64,000 bases of DNA from NCBI GenBank assembly GCA_036936605.1, contig JAUPFV010000005.1, forward strand, positions 154,939,195-155,003,194, given 5' to 3'. The DNA comes from Limnanthes douglasii subsp. nivea. Its lineage: Eukaryota > Streptophyta > Magnoliopsida > Brassicales > Limnanthaceae. Shown here in pieces: positions 34,741-47,420 of the stretch; positions within the stretch are counted from its first letter, which is position 1; every line of letters starts with the position of its first letter. The position numbers and the translations under genes are program-made. The notes beneath the pieces are model-generated. The model saw only the letters and a program-made list of their open reading frames with translations, had not been told where the DNA came from and did not search any database.

Positions 34741-35433
34741 ATAAAAAAAAAGAAAAACGTAATCTTGGAGATTGAAAAAAATATTTTCTTTCGATAAGAG
34801 ATTGAGTGAGAAAAATTGAAATCTGATGCGTATGTTTAATTATTATTAGTGAATATAAAAAGCGAATGGTAGCAAAAATTATAATTTAAATTTAAAACCA
34901 ATAAAAATCATATAATTTAAAAGATAAAAGGTAGGGTTTACAATTATTTTTATATATAAAATAAAAAGAAATTTAGAATTTAAAAATAAATGATATAAAA
35001 ATTTAATAATACAATTATAAGTTTTAATAAAATACTTAGTTCGATGGAGTAATTTTGATAAAATAAATAAATATAATTGAACAAGTTAATAACAACATTT
35101 TTTTATTAAAATATAATAATATATACAACTAATTTTCATATATAATAAAAATAACAAATAAAAAACAAAACAAACCACTAGTTTATGAAATAAATGAAAA
35201 TACCTCTTATTTAATTTTTTATTCTCGTGAGTTTTTGAGTTTGATTATATAAAAAATAAATAAACATTAATTTAAATTTTCAAAAGAATAAAAACAAATT
35301 ATTTTAATTAGAAGTAATATATATTATCAAATTCCAAAATTATATAAAGCGAACAATTTTTATAGTCGTTGATAAACTTATATAATTAAACTATCATTTA
35401 ACATTTAATTTTTTGTGATATTTTATTCCAAAA
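34741..35433. other. AT-rich interval without gene
   Basis: Very AT-rich with A and T runs; no repeat or protein similarity recognised. Confidence 0.6.
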
Positions 35434-37735
35434 CTTGCATGAGGTAATCAGAACTTAGACTATTGTTTTGTTTAAAAGACAAAGTTAATAAGAAAGAACA
35501 CAAAGTAAATAAAACACAAGATAAAAGATTTAATGTTGTTCGCTTTGTAAAAAAAATCTTACATTTATGGGTTACAAACCCAATATATTTATAGGATATT
35601 ACAAAGACCCTCAAGCAATAAACACTCAATCGCTCAACTATATTACAAACATCTCTTATGGGCTTATAAAGAAACTGTGAATTTCAGAATGCTTATTCAC
35701 GTGTTTATCCTCTACCTCACTGCAGTTTTTATAAAAAAAGACTCGTTGATCTCCTCTACCGTCGTTCGTATTTTTTCACGCCTCATGTCACACCTTTACC
35801 ACATGTTATAATTCTTATATTTATATACTTATGATTAATCCTAATTCTCCTACATACACTTCAATTTAAATCATATTAATCAACGGTGGTAATAAGTCTT
35901 AATCATAAAACATAAAACCTAATAAATAGGAAATCCAAACTAATAGGAAAAGTAATTAAAATAAAAAACTCAACAATATGAAATATAATTAATAAGAAAT
36001 CCAATCAATATATGAACACCAAAATAGAAGAACCAAATAAATAGAAAACTCCAGCAAATAGAAGAAGTTCAGGTCGATCACGAACTTAAGTACAACTCCA
36101 TCATATTAAAACACAATGTTTCAGTGACATTGACAAAATTAGTTAGGGGCATCAACAACATGCATCACATATATGCATCAACAACATGCATCAGATAAGG
36201 TTCATTGGCAACATCATCGACCTAGTCTCTACACCATCGACCAAGGTCTTTATCCAATAGAAATAAGCAGCATATCTTTGAATATGCTCAACTCTTAGGT
36301 TTTATTAGACTTCTTTTACACCTAAGTTTGGCAGAGCATCCAGTCACATATAGAGTTAGCAGTTCCAACTCCTTAAGTATTCAAATTACTAACTTTCAAC
36401 CCTTAAAGTTTGGTTGAATTGCTCCCATCATATTTTCCAACTACAATACTTAGTTCCAGCCATTGACACCTAGTTCCAGCGTCAGTACACAATTCCAACT
36501 TCAACCCTTAGCTCCAGCCTTCGGTAGTTAGTCCCAGCTTCAACACCCAGCTTCAAATCTAAGTTACAACCTACGAACCCAAACAACAACTTCCACACAA
36601 ATTTATAACTTCCAAATCAAGTCACAGACTTTAGTATTAAGCCAAGCCTTTGACATTGATCTTACTGCAATCACTTCAACCATATATTTAACAATTATCC
36701 ACCGAAATTCATAGTTGCACCATATTTATTTTACCTTGATGCTCCAACTTCTCATCGAAGACAAATTGTCTACATGTATGTCTGTCATGATTAATTCCCT
36801 TGTAGTGTGTGAATAGTATTAAGGCAATCATCTCCAACAGACCAGTTTATTGACATCCTACATCTAAAAAAGCAGTAGTAATATATATATCTAAACTAAC
36901 TCAAGATCATACCGAGTAACACGTGACAACCAAGTACTAAAGTATTTTTGCTGCTTCATAGTTTGAATATCTGAAACCTTTGACCCATCAAAACTTCAAG
37001 TGAAGACCCAAAACCAAAAATGGTTGAACCTTATTTGCAAAGGTAGATACCGAACCCAAATTGAAAATAGATTCAACACATGAATCCTCATCTCTACCCT
37101 TATGTTCAAACTCCATATCAACTCCAGCTTCACCTCTACCTTCGACACCTATTGCATATTCACGATGATCGAAAGTCCATGGGTCTTGTTGATGATGATG
37201 GTTGTCCCAACAATTCCTTCACTTAACCTTCGGTTATGTCCAACCGTCAGAAGCATGTCCCTTACTTTAAGTAAGTTTTGGCTTATCTTCAAAATTATTT
37301 CATGCTTTAGGATACTCTTCAATATTTTGCGCCTAGACATACCAAGTTTAGAACAATATATAGTGAATGGTCAGTTTACTAATACCATGTCACTATCAGT
37401 CTAAAACCTATTTAGGTCTTCCGAGATTGGATCTCCACTTATTTAGACAAGGTCTCAAAGGCCTCCGACCGAATTCCAGCAGAACCATTCCCAACACTAG
37501 ACGCCGCTTTAGTTACAGACCCATCCAAAACTAAAAGACCATCAAATCGGCTAGCCTGCATAACATCATATGAGTATTGCAAGACCCCAAGTCTGCCATC
37601 TCCACATTTATACTCAAACCCTTACTAATTTAACATACATATAGAGAGAAGGTTACTTTTAAGTTTATGGACATATCTCACATTTGTTAAAGTTTTTTCC
37701 AGTCCAGTAGACAACTTATATCTGATACTATTTAT

Positions 37736-38420
37736 TTAATTCACTATAAAACACACATAATTCCCTTCATTATACAACACATATAATCCCATAAGTCTGC
37801 CATCTCTTATTGGTACAACCTTCCTTTTGGAAATATCAACCGGATTAGTTTGAAGATCTTTTGATTTGAAAGCATTATTAACTTCAACCGTCATGAGAGA
37901 CTTATTTCCATAGAGCATGATGTCAAAAAAGTTCTCATACACTCATGACATATAGCTCAAGAAGATATATGTTTGATCTTCATCTTTTACCTTGACCTCA
38001 ACTGCATTCAATTTAAGATTGATTCTATTGAAATCGTCCAAGTTTCTTTGGATTTTTTGCACCATTCATTTGCAATGTATAAAACGACTTCTTAAGGTAC
38101 ACTATGTTTTCCAAGGATTTCGTCATGTAAATAACTTCTAGCTTATTCTTAATTCCAATTGCTGAAAACTCTTCAGACACCTCACGAAACACCTCCTCTC
38201 AGGGATCAAAATCATTAGTATGGGTATTGGATAATATTTTGACATCAATCTATTTTGTACCATTATCTTCAATGTCATAATATATTCTCATATGTACAAA
38301 GAATTCTTTAACCTTAACTCTCCAGAGCTTAAAATAACTATCTTATTTAAATTTTTTAAGGTTAAAATTCATAGACTCCATTAATATGATTGTGCTTGAC
38401 TTTACTTCAAAATCTGCGAT
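37736..38420 (-). pseudogene. Copia gag (UBN2) remnant
   Basis: Minus-strand translation gives, in order, 'MNFNLKKFK', 'YFKLWRVKVKEFFVHM', 'VIYMTKSLENIVYLKKSFYT', 'VYENFFDIMLYGNKSLMTVE' and 'VNNAFKSKDLQ'. These match the UBN2 gag of plant copia elements from its start to near its end. Frameshifts lie near 38,010 and stops are scattered. Confidence 0.75.
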
Positions 38421-38756
38421 ATTCATCCTTCTACTTCGTCTTCTTCACCAGCATCGAATGTTTATTTCATATATCCACGCTTACCGCACCACTTGTTAGG
38501 AAACTCAACAATATCTAAACATGATTCGACCTAACCCTATCAAGACTCCCCATGCCAAAACTGAGTTATTAAGTCGTAGTAATGGCTGAGAGTTGGTGAA
38601 CACTAGTTAAGAGATTGCAAGAGGTAATTAGAGCTTCGTATCGTACCTTATTTCAAGAAAATAGTTAACAAAAAAGAACATGAAGTAAAGTGAACACGAA
38701 AAAAATATTTAACATGGTTCAAATTGTGAAGAAATCCTACATCCATGGGTAATAGA

Positions 38757-38781
38757 CATAATATATATATATATATATATA
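38757..38781. repeat. (AT)n microsatellite in an LTR
   Basis: About 12 AT units inside the right LTR of the gag-only copia; the left LTR has only 'AATATATTTATAGG' at this place, so it expanded after insertion. Confidence 0.8.
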
Positions 38782-39610
38782 GGTTATAAGAAGACTCTAA
38801 AATTGTATATTTTACCTCACTACACACTCTCTCTAAATAGACTCACCAATTTTCAATACCGTCGCTTGTAGTTGTCACACCTCATGTCACATCTTTACCA
38901 TATGTTATGTTTTTTCAATGTATAAACTTAGGAAAAACCTTAATCCTTCTACAAACACTTCACACTAAATCATATTACTCAATAGCTATAATCTTAATCA
39001 TAAAATCTGAAACATAATCTCGTTTGATAAAGAACTTACGCCCTATATTAGATCAAAATACAACGTTTCACTAGAATCGATATATGTGTTCGAAAGCATC
39101 AGCCATGGGCATCGACAACATGCATCGGACAGAGGCATCAAAAATATTAATCGGATACGATCATCGACAATAGCATCGGTCTCCATACTATCGACCAAGG
39201 TAATTAACCATCTGGAAACAACCAGTGCGTCTTTATCTATTTTAAAATCTTACATTTTAATAGAATTCTTCTACAACTAAGTTTAGATGAGCATCTAGTC
39301 ACATAGAGAGTCAATAACTCTTAAGGTCCGATTAGATTGCTCCTATCATATTTATCCATCTACAACACTTAATTCCAGTCATCGATACATAGTTCGAGAG
39401 TTAGCATTCAGTTCCAGTTTCAACCCTTAGTTCCAACTTTTGATACTTAATTCCATCTTTCGGATCCAACTTCAACTCTAGGTTACAACCTACGAAACCA
39501 AGTTACTGCTTCCATGTTAAATTAAAACTTCCATACCAAGTTACAACCTTTGTTACCTAATCAAGCCTTCACTGGTGATCTTTCCGCACTCACTTCGAGC
39601 TTATACATAA

Positions 39611-40224
39611 CATCTCTAAATTTTTATTTTTCAAAACTATGAATTTTCATTGTTTGGAATTACAGATAATATATTAATTTGCATGTTTAGTTATAAATTG
39701 AAATTTGAGTCACATCATGAAATACATAAATCATATTATTTTTATGATATTATCCAAAATTACATGTTTGATATATATTAGGTAAAATTATTTAGGAAAT
39801 ATGTTAAAATATAGGTTTTTAGTTTATTTGCGAAATGATATTTTACGAAACATAGACTTATTTTATTTGCAAGATACAATTTTCAAAACATAAATTTTGA
39901 GGGATTACCTTATCAAAGTAAATTTCAATGAATAAAAAACTAAACAACTCAATAAAAAATTTAACTATATTTCAGTAAACTCTCAAATATTTTTAGTATA
40001 AAAAATAAAATGTTATAAATCCTTATTTATAATATAAATAATCTAAAATATGAGGATGAATGATAGATGTTATACACGACATGTAACATTCATCTTTTAT
40101 ATTTGTTAAGTAATAATTGTTATTTTTTTCACATAATTGTTTTTGGTAGTTTTTTTAATCTTAACATTGACCTAGAATCTTTTTAAAGAATATTCATAGC
40201 CAGTCAACCTCAACATTCCCCTTA
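39611..40224. other. AT-rich interval without gene
   Basis: No protein or repeat structure recognised; long A/T runs. Confidence 0.6.
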
Positions 40225-40600
40225 TCTTGCTTATTTAGTCCGTCCAGATCTTATATAATTTAGTTCATCCAGTTTGTTCATATTAAGTTATTTGTCTAGC
40301 TTATTCATATCAATTGACCCGTCTAACTTGTTTCATATAACCCGTCCAGTTTAGCTCATCCACCGTATTCATCTCAAGTAGTCCGCCCAACTTATTCATG
40401 TCAAGTAGCTCGTCTATATTGTTCACATCAAGTAGCCCGCCTCATTTGTTCATATCAAGTAGTTTATCCATCTTGTTCATATCAACTAACTGGTCTACTT
40501 TATTAACATCCAGTAACTTATCCATATTTTTCAATACAATTTATCGTCTCATTGTTCATATCAAGTAGACCGTCGAACTTATTCATATTAAATACTTTGT
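40225..40600. repeat. 27-bp minisatellite
   Basis: About 13-14 imperfect units of roughly 27 bp, best seen at 40,398-40,460 ('AAGTAGCTCGTCTATATTGT' then TCACATC, followed by 'AAGTAGCCCGCCTCATTTGT' then TCATATC). Each unit pairs a variable CCGTCCA/CCGTCTA word with TTGTTCATATC. It is unrelated to the MULE minisatellite. Confidence 0.75.
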
Positions 40601-41677
40601 CCATCTTTTTATATAGAATTATTCATGAAGATTACTTCACATACATCTTACATATTCTCATAATCAACATCATATTATATTTTTATTATAATGTTTTACC
40701 TCTTGATATAGATCCCATTGAGCGACATGTCATTATCATTTCCATAGTCATTGAACCAAATAAAATTTATATGATTAAGAACTATTATAATCATTCGAAC
40801 AACTCAAAATATTTTGCAATAAGATCTTAGGTTCATGCTTCATCCTAAATTATTAGAATATTAAAATAAATTATAATATACATTTATTAGCTTACTGTAA
40901 AAAAATAGAGAATCTTAACTAGTTTGATCATATCTTTAGTAATCTTGAAGATCCATTTTAGCAACCTCGAGATCATTTTTATATGTAAATTCAACAAAGT
41001 GTCAATTTATTTTATTTTACCCTTTCGACAAAATAAAACTGTCAGACTTTGATTATGTATGGAAACAAAGTTTCTTTAAAGTGAGTGTCAGTTGGGAGTC
41101 CATCTCATCGTATGATATTGGCCAAAGCAAACAAAAGTCGAAGACAACAATTAAGACGAGATAAGAACTTTGTTATCATACTTATATGTTTTTATTCCTT
41201 CATTATAATTATTTCAAATTACTTATGATTGTGATGATAAATTTATCTTTGATTTTGTTTTTTATTGTAAAACATGGTGCTATTTCTAAAACTTTTAAAC
41301 ATCCCATTTATGGTGACGATATATTAACTCGATTATCCATTGTTGTTATTACTACTTCGAAGCAACAATTTCACTATCTTTTTAATCGACACAACTTCTC
41401 CTGTTTGGGCCTTAGAAAATTAGAAGGAATGTAAATTTCTAATGAAGGTGAAATGATAAACAAAAACATGGGTGTTACTGTTCAAGAAGTGGATCTTATT
41501 TGAAACAAATTTGGCACATAAGATGATTGAGAAAATGACTTTCTCGTTCCACTAATGAAATAATGAGAAACAGAGGTCGGGAGGCATTACAGAGAGAAAC
41601 TGAATTTTAGAGAGAGAGACTGCCAAAAGTATTAGCAGAATAATAAGTGCTCACCATTTCTAAGATATATCACCAAG
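40601..41677. other. Interval without a supported gene
   Basis: Plus-strand frames at 40,552-40,830 and 41,186-41,434 are open but unassigned. The latter contains 'HGAISKTFKHPIYGDDILTR' and 'NRHNFSCLGLRKLEGM', which look protein-like but match no family I can name. Confidence 0.4.
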
Positions 41678-42210
41678 TCAATCGATATGCCTAAAAAAGG
41701 CGAGGAAGTCTGCCTTTACGGACTTCTAGTTGGTACAAGTGAAAATGGTACAACCAAACAAATACATCATATATGAACGTGCAATATGTACACTAATATC
41801 ATCAGTACGATTCAGATTTGAATCTAAATAAAAATATGCGGTTTAATAATCCATAATCCATTTAAGACCAAAGGTGACCTCTTTTTGTGCATCCAACTCT
41901 TAACGAACAACATCCGTCGTAACCCCTAATAACCAAGCATAATATGTATACACTTCACCATAAGTGTCACTCCTATTTTGTCCAAATATTCTCCCCACCA
42001 TCGTGAGACCACTAATGATGAACACATCGTCTAAAGTGATAGTCATCTTCCCGAAGAATAACTAAAACGTATTGGTCTCCTAATGCCACCGTTCAAGGAA
42101 AGCCTCGTTCAAATGTGAGTTTGAGTAAAACCTATTTAAGTCTCGAACGATAGGCCGAATAGAGTCGCTACCAACATTTTATTAACCACCATCTCGTTGC
42201 TCAAGTCCCA
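41678..42210 (-). pseudogene. Plant mobile domain (PMD/MAIN-like) remnant, copy 1
   Basis: The minus strand reads 'HLNEAFLERWH', 'NTFLFFGKMTITLDDVFIIS'-like order (one stop), then 'GLTMVGRIFGQNRSDTYGEV', 'YAWLLGVTTD', 'ARSYMMYLFGCTIFT' and 'VKADFLAFFRHIDWLGDIS'. This follows the PMD consensus (RWxxETHTFHLPxGEMTxTLEDVxxLxGLPxxG ... LLGCxLF ... DLDxxGxxSWG). PMD proteins occur as host MAIN-like factors and in MULE and gypsy elements. At least four stops are present. Duplicated at 43,063-43,595. Confidence 0.65.
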
Positions 42211-42379
42211 TCTTTATAACCTTCTATACATGGCCTGGGCGTTAATATCAGTTCGAGATTATAAAAACAGAAATAAAATCACACAAAAACATTGTTATAG
42301 TCTATTAATCGATATAAACTAAATTAAATAAAATATTAAAAGATATGATTGAACTCACGTTGTAGATACATGTAATGTA

Positions 42380-42960
42380 CATCTCCCAAATATTTACACA
42401 TAACCATTTCCATCAAGGGTCGGTTCATCCTCTCAACAAACCCATAATCTTAGAGGATTTTTCTCACAATTTGGTGTCTAGTAATGCCAAGTTTAAAACA
42501 ATAACTTGTAAAAACCTCAATCATATAATCATTATTAGTTTTTAACTTCTTCAACATCTTTATAGTTTGATTCTCCACCAGAATCTTCTAGATTCTAAAA
42601 GCATCAAAGATTTCATCATTGGTCTTAAAAATTGTAACCCAAACTTTTATGGAGTAGTTATCAATTAAGGACTTGAAATACCTTTCACGACCCATGGTGG
42701 GTTGTCTTACATAACTCCAACGATATGAATGAACATATTCAAGCACATCACTGGTTGTATAATTACTAGGTAAGATCTTAACCCTTTGATTTTACATAGC
42801 ATATAACTTTCACAAAAGCTTTACATATCTTATTTCCTCATATAAGAGTCGTTTTTACTGATATGACCTTTATTCTTACACAAACAACATCTTACTTTAG
42901 AACCTCTCACATATTTTCTCGATTTGGACCAATAGTTTCTTCTCTTCTTAATTCAAAACT
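42380..42960 (-). pseudogene. Copia zinc knuckle and integrase fragment, copy 1
   Basis: Minus strand from right to left: 'KVRCCLCKNKGHISKND' (nucleocapsid knuckle with the last Cys lost), then 'QPTMGRERYFKSLIDNYSIK', 'VWVTIFKTNDEIFDAF', 'VENQTIKMLKKLKTNND' and 'GFVERMNRPLMEMVM'. These are the copia integrase core blocks 'YFMSFIDDYSRKVWVYF' and 'NGVAERMNRTLLE' in degenerate form. The knuckle is unusually close to the integrase, so protease and pre-integrase appear to be deleted. Confidence 0.65.
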
Positions 42961-43062
42961 ATTTCCCTCCAAACATGATCCTCACAATTACTGATATTCG
43001 GAGTCACCTTTCAAAATTATATTTTTGAAGACTTTAAGTTCAAATTACTCTTCAATTACTAT

Positions 43063-43595
43063 TCAATCGATGTGCCTAAAAAAGGCGAGGAAGTCTGCCT
43101 TTACGGACTTCTAGTTGGTACAAGTGAAAATGGTACAACCAAACAAATACATCATATATGAACGTGCAATATGTACGCTAATATCATCAGTACGATTCAG
43201 ATTTGAATCTAAATAAAAATATGCGGTTTAATAATCCATAATCCATTTAAGACCAAAGGTGACCTCTTTTTGTGCATCCAACTCTTAACGAACAACATCC
43301 GTCGTAACCCCTAATAACCAAGCATAATATGTATACACTTCACCATAAGTGTCACTCCTATTTTGTCCAAATATTCTCCCCACCATCGTGAGACCACTAA
43401 TGATGAACACATCGTCTAAAGTGATAGTCATCTTCCCGAAGAATAACTAAAACGTATTGGTCTCCTAATGCCAGCGTTCAAGGAAAGCCTCGTTCAAATG
43501 TGAGTTTGAGTAAAACCTATTTAAGTCTCGAACGATAGGCCGAATAGAGTCGCTACCAACATATTATTAACCACCATCTCGTTGCTCAAGTCCCA
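43063..43595 (-). pseudogene. Plant mobile domain remnant, copy 2
   Basis: Same content as the PMD remnant at 41,678-42,210, with the same stop codons, so it was already dead before the duplication. Confidence 0.6.
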
Positions 43596-43764
43596 TCTTT
43601 ATAACCTTCTATACATGGCCTGGGCGTTAATATCAGTTCGAGATTATAAAAACAGAAATAAAATCACACAAAAACATTGTTATAGTCTATTAATCGATAT
43701 AAACTAAATTAAATAAAATATTAAAAGATATGATTGAACTCACGTTGTAGATACATGTAATGTA

Positions 43765-44345
43765 CATCTCCCAAATATTTACACATAACCATTTCCATCA
43801 AGGGTCGGTTCATCCTCTCAACAAACCCATAATCTTAGAGGATGTTTCTCACAATTTGGTGTCTAGTAATGCCAAGTTTAAAACAATAACTTGTAAAAAC
43901 CTCAATCATATAATCATTATTAGTTTTTAACTTCTTCGACATCTTTATAGTTTGATTCTCCACCAGAATCTTCTAGATTCTAAAAGCATCAAAGATTTCA
44001 TCATTGGTCTTAAAAATTGTAACCCAAACTTTTATGGAGTAGTTATCAATTAAGGACTTGAAATACCTTTCACGACCCATGGTGGGTTGTCTTACATAAC
44101 TCCAACGATATGAATGAACATATTCAAGCACATCACTGGTTGTATAATTACTAGGTAAGATCTTAACCCTTTGATTTTACATAGCATATAACTTTCACAA
44201 AAGCTTTACATATCTTATTTCCTCATATAAGAGTCGTTTTTACTGATATGACCTTTATTCTTACACAAACAACATCTTACTTTAGAACCTCTCACATATT
44301 TTCTCGATTTGGACCAATAGTTTCTTCTCTTCTTAATTCAAAACT
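43765..44345 (-). pseudogene. Copia zinc knuckle and integrase fragment, copy 2
   Basis: Duplicate of 42,380-42,960, differing by two bases I could see (the GATTTTT/GATGTTT and CAACATC/CGACATC sites). Confidence 0.6.
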
Positions 44346-44559
44346 ATTTCCCTCCAAACATGATCCTCACAATTACTGATATTCGGAGTCACCTTTCAAA
44401 ATTATATTTTTGAAGACTTTAAGTTCAAATTACTCTTCATTTCGGTCATTGTAAGGAAATCATTTCCATAAAGTGTGATATAAAAAAGTGTTCATACACC
44501 TTTGACATCAAACTTAATGGATTATTTCTTGATCCTTATTTTCTCCATTGATTCTACAT

Positions 44560-44860
44560 GCATTCAGATCAAGAATGATCTTCTCCAATGACTCTACGTG
44601 TATTCAAATAAAAATATATTATAGTCCGTAATCTTCAAGAACACCTATGAAGAAACTAAAAGAGAAAGAGTGAAAGAATGACAAGAAGCTTCCAGTCACT
44701 AAGATACTGTTTTGGTTTTTTTTGAAGAAATTCCAAAACCTATATTCCATATATATAGGGCTTTACAACTTGAATCCCAAAGGTTTAAAGAACAACTATT
44801 TTACTATCTCGTGATCGGGGACCACAACCCAGTAAATTGACAATTCAATTTATTGTCATG
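44560..44860. repeat. LTR-like repeat, copy 1
   Basis: Shares about 220 bp with 56,880-57,140 in the same orientation: 'AACACCTATGAAGAA', 'CCAGTCACTAAGATA', 'GAAGAAATTCCA.AACCTA', 'TTTACAACTTGAA', 'GTAAATTGACAATTCAATTT'. It sits at the 3' side of the minus-strand copia pol remnant (45.4-47.4 kb), so it may be its 3' LTR. Confidence 0.5.
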
Positions 44861-45128
44861 TCTTATAGGTGGGATCCATGAATCGATTATGAATGGGAGA
44901 ACGACAGAACCCCATACATGACTATAACAATATTTGACTAAAGACCTCTTTCTTGTAATATAAATAATAAGATGCAATACTAATCACATTACTTCTACCA
45001 ATTAATTACTTTGTGCAATTGTGAAGTGTAACCTAAGATTAACATGGCTTGTAATTATACATACCTACTCTTGAATAGTTCCTTTATTTGGAGATCCAAT
45101 ATAATACATATATCAATAAATATTACCA

Positions 45129-45131
<3 letters not shown>

Positions 45132-45177
<46 letters not shown>
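45132..45177. repeat. (TA)n microsatellite
   Basis: About 23 uninterrupted TA dinucleotides. Confidence 0.9.
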
Positions 45178-45179
<2 letters not shown>

Positions 45180-45439
45180 ATAAATCTTTATGTGCATAAT
45201 ATTGAAAAATATATCATCAGATCCTATTACAAACTCTTCCACTGCAACTAACAATCCTTTAAATCAACTACACCCATATTAATGGTGTATCCCTAGAAAA
45301 TATTAGGTAAAACCTACTTTGTTAGAGGATATACTATCATAGAATTTGTGCTGATGTGCTTTATATATGTCTAACCCAATTGATATATCTCTTTCCCATA
45401 CAAGAATTTTATGTTTATGTGTTTGTATTTTAAAGATCC

Positions 45440-47420
45440 TTTGTTGATGTTGGATTACTACACCGCATAATTTTGGTCGCAAACAAACTTATAGGACATT
45501 CGATCCCTTGTATAATATGCAACCTTGTGGAAACTTTTTGTATATATAACTACTATTCGAGGCCTCAAAGCACACCAAAAATTACTCCACGATGGTGGAC
45601 GTTGCAATAAGTGTTTACTATACACTTTTCCAGGATATTGTACCTCGACCTAGTCAAAATATGTTTCTCTAAGTACTTTCAATTGTTTTTCTACATCCAC
45701 AAAAAAACTAAGTCAAAATACCTAATGATCTCCAGCCTTTCCGACTATATATATGTCAGCATGTGCCCTTTCATTTACTTATGGTGGTCCATGCATAGGT
45801 TACTAACAACTCTCTCCAAAATATTTACAACAAAGGAAAATTCTGGTCTAGTACAAATTTGACTATACATTAAACCCCCGATTTTCGAAGCATAATAGAC
45901 CATTTTCATTGCCTTAATCTCAAGTTTTGTCTTAGGACATTGACCCAGACTAAGTCTGTCACCCTTTATTATACAGGTAATCAAGGGTTTGCAATTCGCA
46001 TATTTGTAATATTGTAAAACACTTTTAATTCATCCATTTTATGATAATCCAAGAATACTTCAGGAGTGATCCCAATGTATTTGATTCATAACACAAAACA
46101 GGTATCACCGAGATCATATCAAAATTTTCTGATAGAATTATTTTATAGTGTGTAACAATTTCTTATTCTTCGAGGAAGTAATATGTCATCCATATATAAT
46201 ACAAGAAATATGAAATTTCTTAAGCTTGCAAAGCAGATCCTTTGAGTTGCCTATTGAAAAGTGTTTTGGTTGCACCAAATATATCATTTCCTTAATATTA
46301 TCATTGAGAAAAATGGTCTTAACATCCATCTGATAAAACTAAAGGTCAAAGTGTGCAACTAATGACATATTTATTCTAAATGAATCCTTCATCGATATTA
46401 AAACGAATATTTCTTTTAAAATCAATCCCTTCAAGCTGAGTATAACCTTTCGCTACGAGACGTGCTTTATGTATTTCCATATTACCCAGAGAATTATGCT
46501 TGGTTTTATAAACCCACTTACAACCAATTTCATTTTTTCCTTTCAAGTAATAGGACAAGGTCACATACCGCATTTCTGTACATCAATTTATACTCTTCAT
46601 TCATAGCGTCAATCTACTTTTGAGAGTCAGAGCTTGCTCTGACCCGTTTGTAGGATAAAGGGTCATCAACAGTTCTAACACATGACTCACCATTATCCTC
46701 AATATATACTATAAAATTTGGACCTATAACAATCTTTATTTCTCTTGTGGACCTTCTTAAGGACATACTTTCATCTTGTTTCACTTCTAAAAAAAGTAGA
46801 GTTTGATCATCATGAGCGATATCATTTTGATCTTCTTGTGGAAGATTACCTTGAGGTCCCTCTTGATATACCTGAACCATATTTGTTTCCTAGTTAGAAC
46901 CCTAATGTGGAACATTAGTATTGATATGAGGATCAGCTTGTTCTAATGGGACTAAAATGATTGGTGTTAAAGCCTAATATTCCCATACCTAAGTGTACCC
47001 GTTAAAACTTTCATGAATCTCTACATATTCTTATTCAAAATATACATATGTTCCCTTATTATTCTCCCAGACTCAACATCCTCAAGAAACGTTATCATTC
47101 CTGTTTTAAATATAATACTGGTGAGAGAATCATAAAATTTAAACCCCTTAGACTATTCAAAATTACATATGAAGAAGAAGTTGAGGTTTGTAATATATTA
47201 TCTCAGCTAGACAACCCCACACATATAGATTCTTTAAATTGGGTCTACGCCTATTCCAAATCTCATATGGGGTCCTAACGGTAGCCTTAGTGGGTACTTT
47301 ATTGACTATATAAGCAGCACATTTGATAAATTTCCACCCTCAGCCATATCTTTCAGTGTTGGGTTCTGCCTCTGAGATATGCCATTTATGTGGGATGGAA
47401 ACAACAGTTAATTCCTCACA
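45440..47420 (-). pseudogene. Copia integrase C-terminus, reverse transcriptase and RNase H region
   Basis: Minus-strand copia pol in natural order. The integrase tail includes 'KCAAYIVNKVPTKATVRTPY' (about 47,340-47,280) and the 'GFKFYDSLTSIIFKT' strand near 47,130. The linker (46,880-46,614) has 'SLRRSTREIKIVIGPNFIVY' and 'DDPLSYKRVRASSDSQK'. RT (46,573-46,150) has 'IGCKWVYKTKHNSLGNMEIH', 'KARLVAKGYTQLEGIDFKRN', 'QMDVKTIFLNDNIKEMIYLV' and the YMDD active site at 46,185-46,196. The region joining RT to RNase H (45,984-45,775) has 'LSLGQCPKTKLEIKAMK' and 'GGLMYSQICTRPEFSFVVN'. The thumb segment 'SLYGLKQ' before YMDD is deleted. Frames change several times. The family is certain; the gene is dead. 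Confidence 0.88.

Larger units (their letters stand above)
35434..39610 (-). mobile_element. Gag-only copia element with diverged LTRs
   Basis: Two direct copies of a long LTR-like sequence, 35,434-36,700 and 38,494-39,610, share 'GAGGTAAT.AGA.CTT', 'CCTCATGTCACA.CTTTACCA' and an odd run of 'TTAGTTCCAGCC'-type words (36,400-36,600 and 39,360-39,500). The right copy starts TGTTAGGAAACTC after a degraded minus-strand primer-binding site (38,478-38,493). Between the LTRs only gag is recognised, on the minus strand; the rest (36,700-37,730) has no pol motif. It is a decayed non-autonomous element. The left LTR lacks about 115 bp of its start. Confidence 0.65.
41678..43054. repeat. 1.385-kb tandem duplication, copy 1
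   Basis: Nearly identical to 43,063-44,439 at a constant offset of 1,385 bp. I found six single-base differences and no indel (for example CCACCG/CCAGCG and ATTTTT/ATGTTT), so identity is about 99.6%. The 8 bp between copies is ATTACTAT. Contents: plant-mobile-domain and copia integrase remnants on the minus strand. Confidence 0.95.
43063..44439. repeat. 1.385-kb tandem duplication, copy 2
   Basis: Second copy of 41,678-43,054 (six substitutions seen). After 44,439 the sequences part. Only copy 1 is followed on its left by a continuation of the PMD frame, and only copy 2 by the neighbouring right-hand sequence, which fits a simple tandem duplication. Confidence 0.95.
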
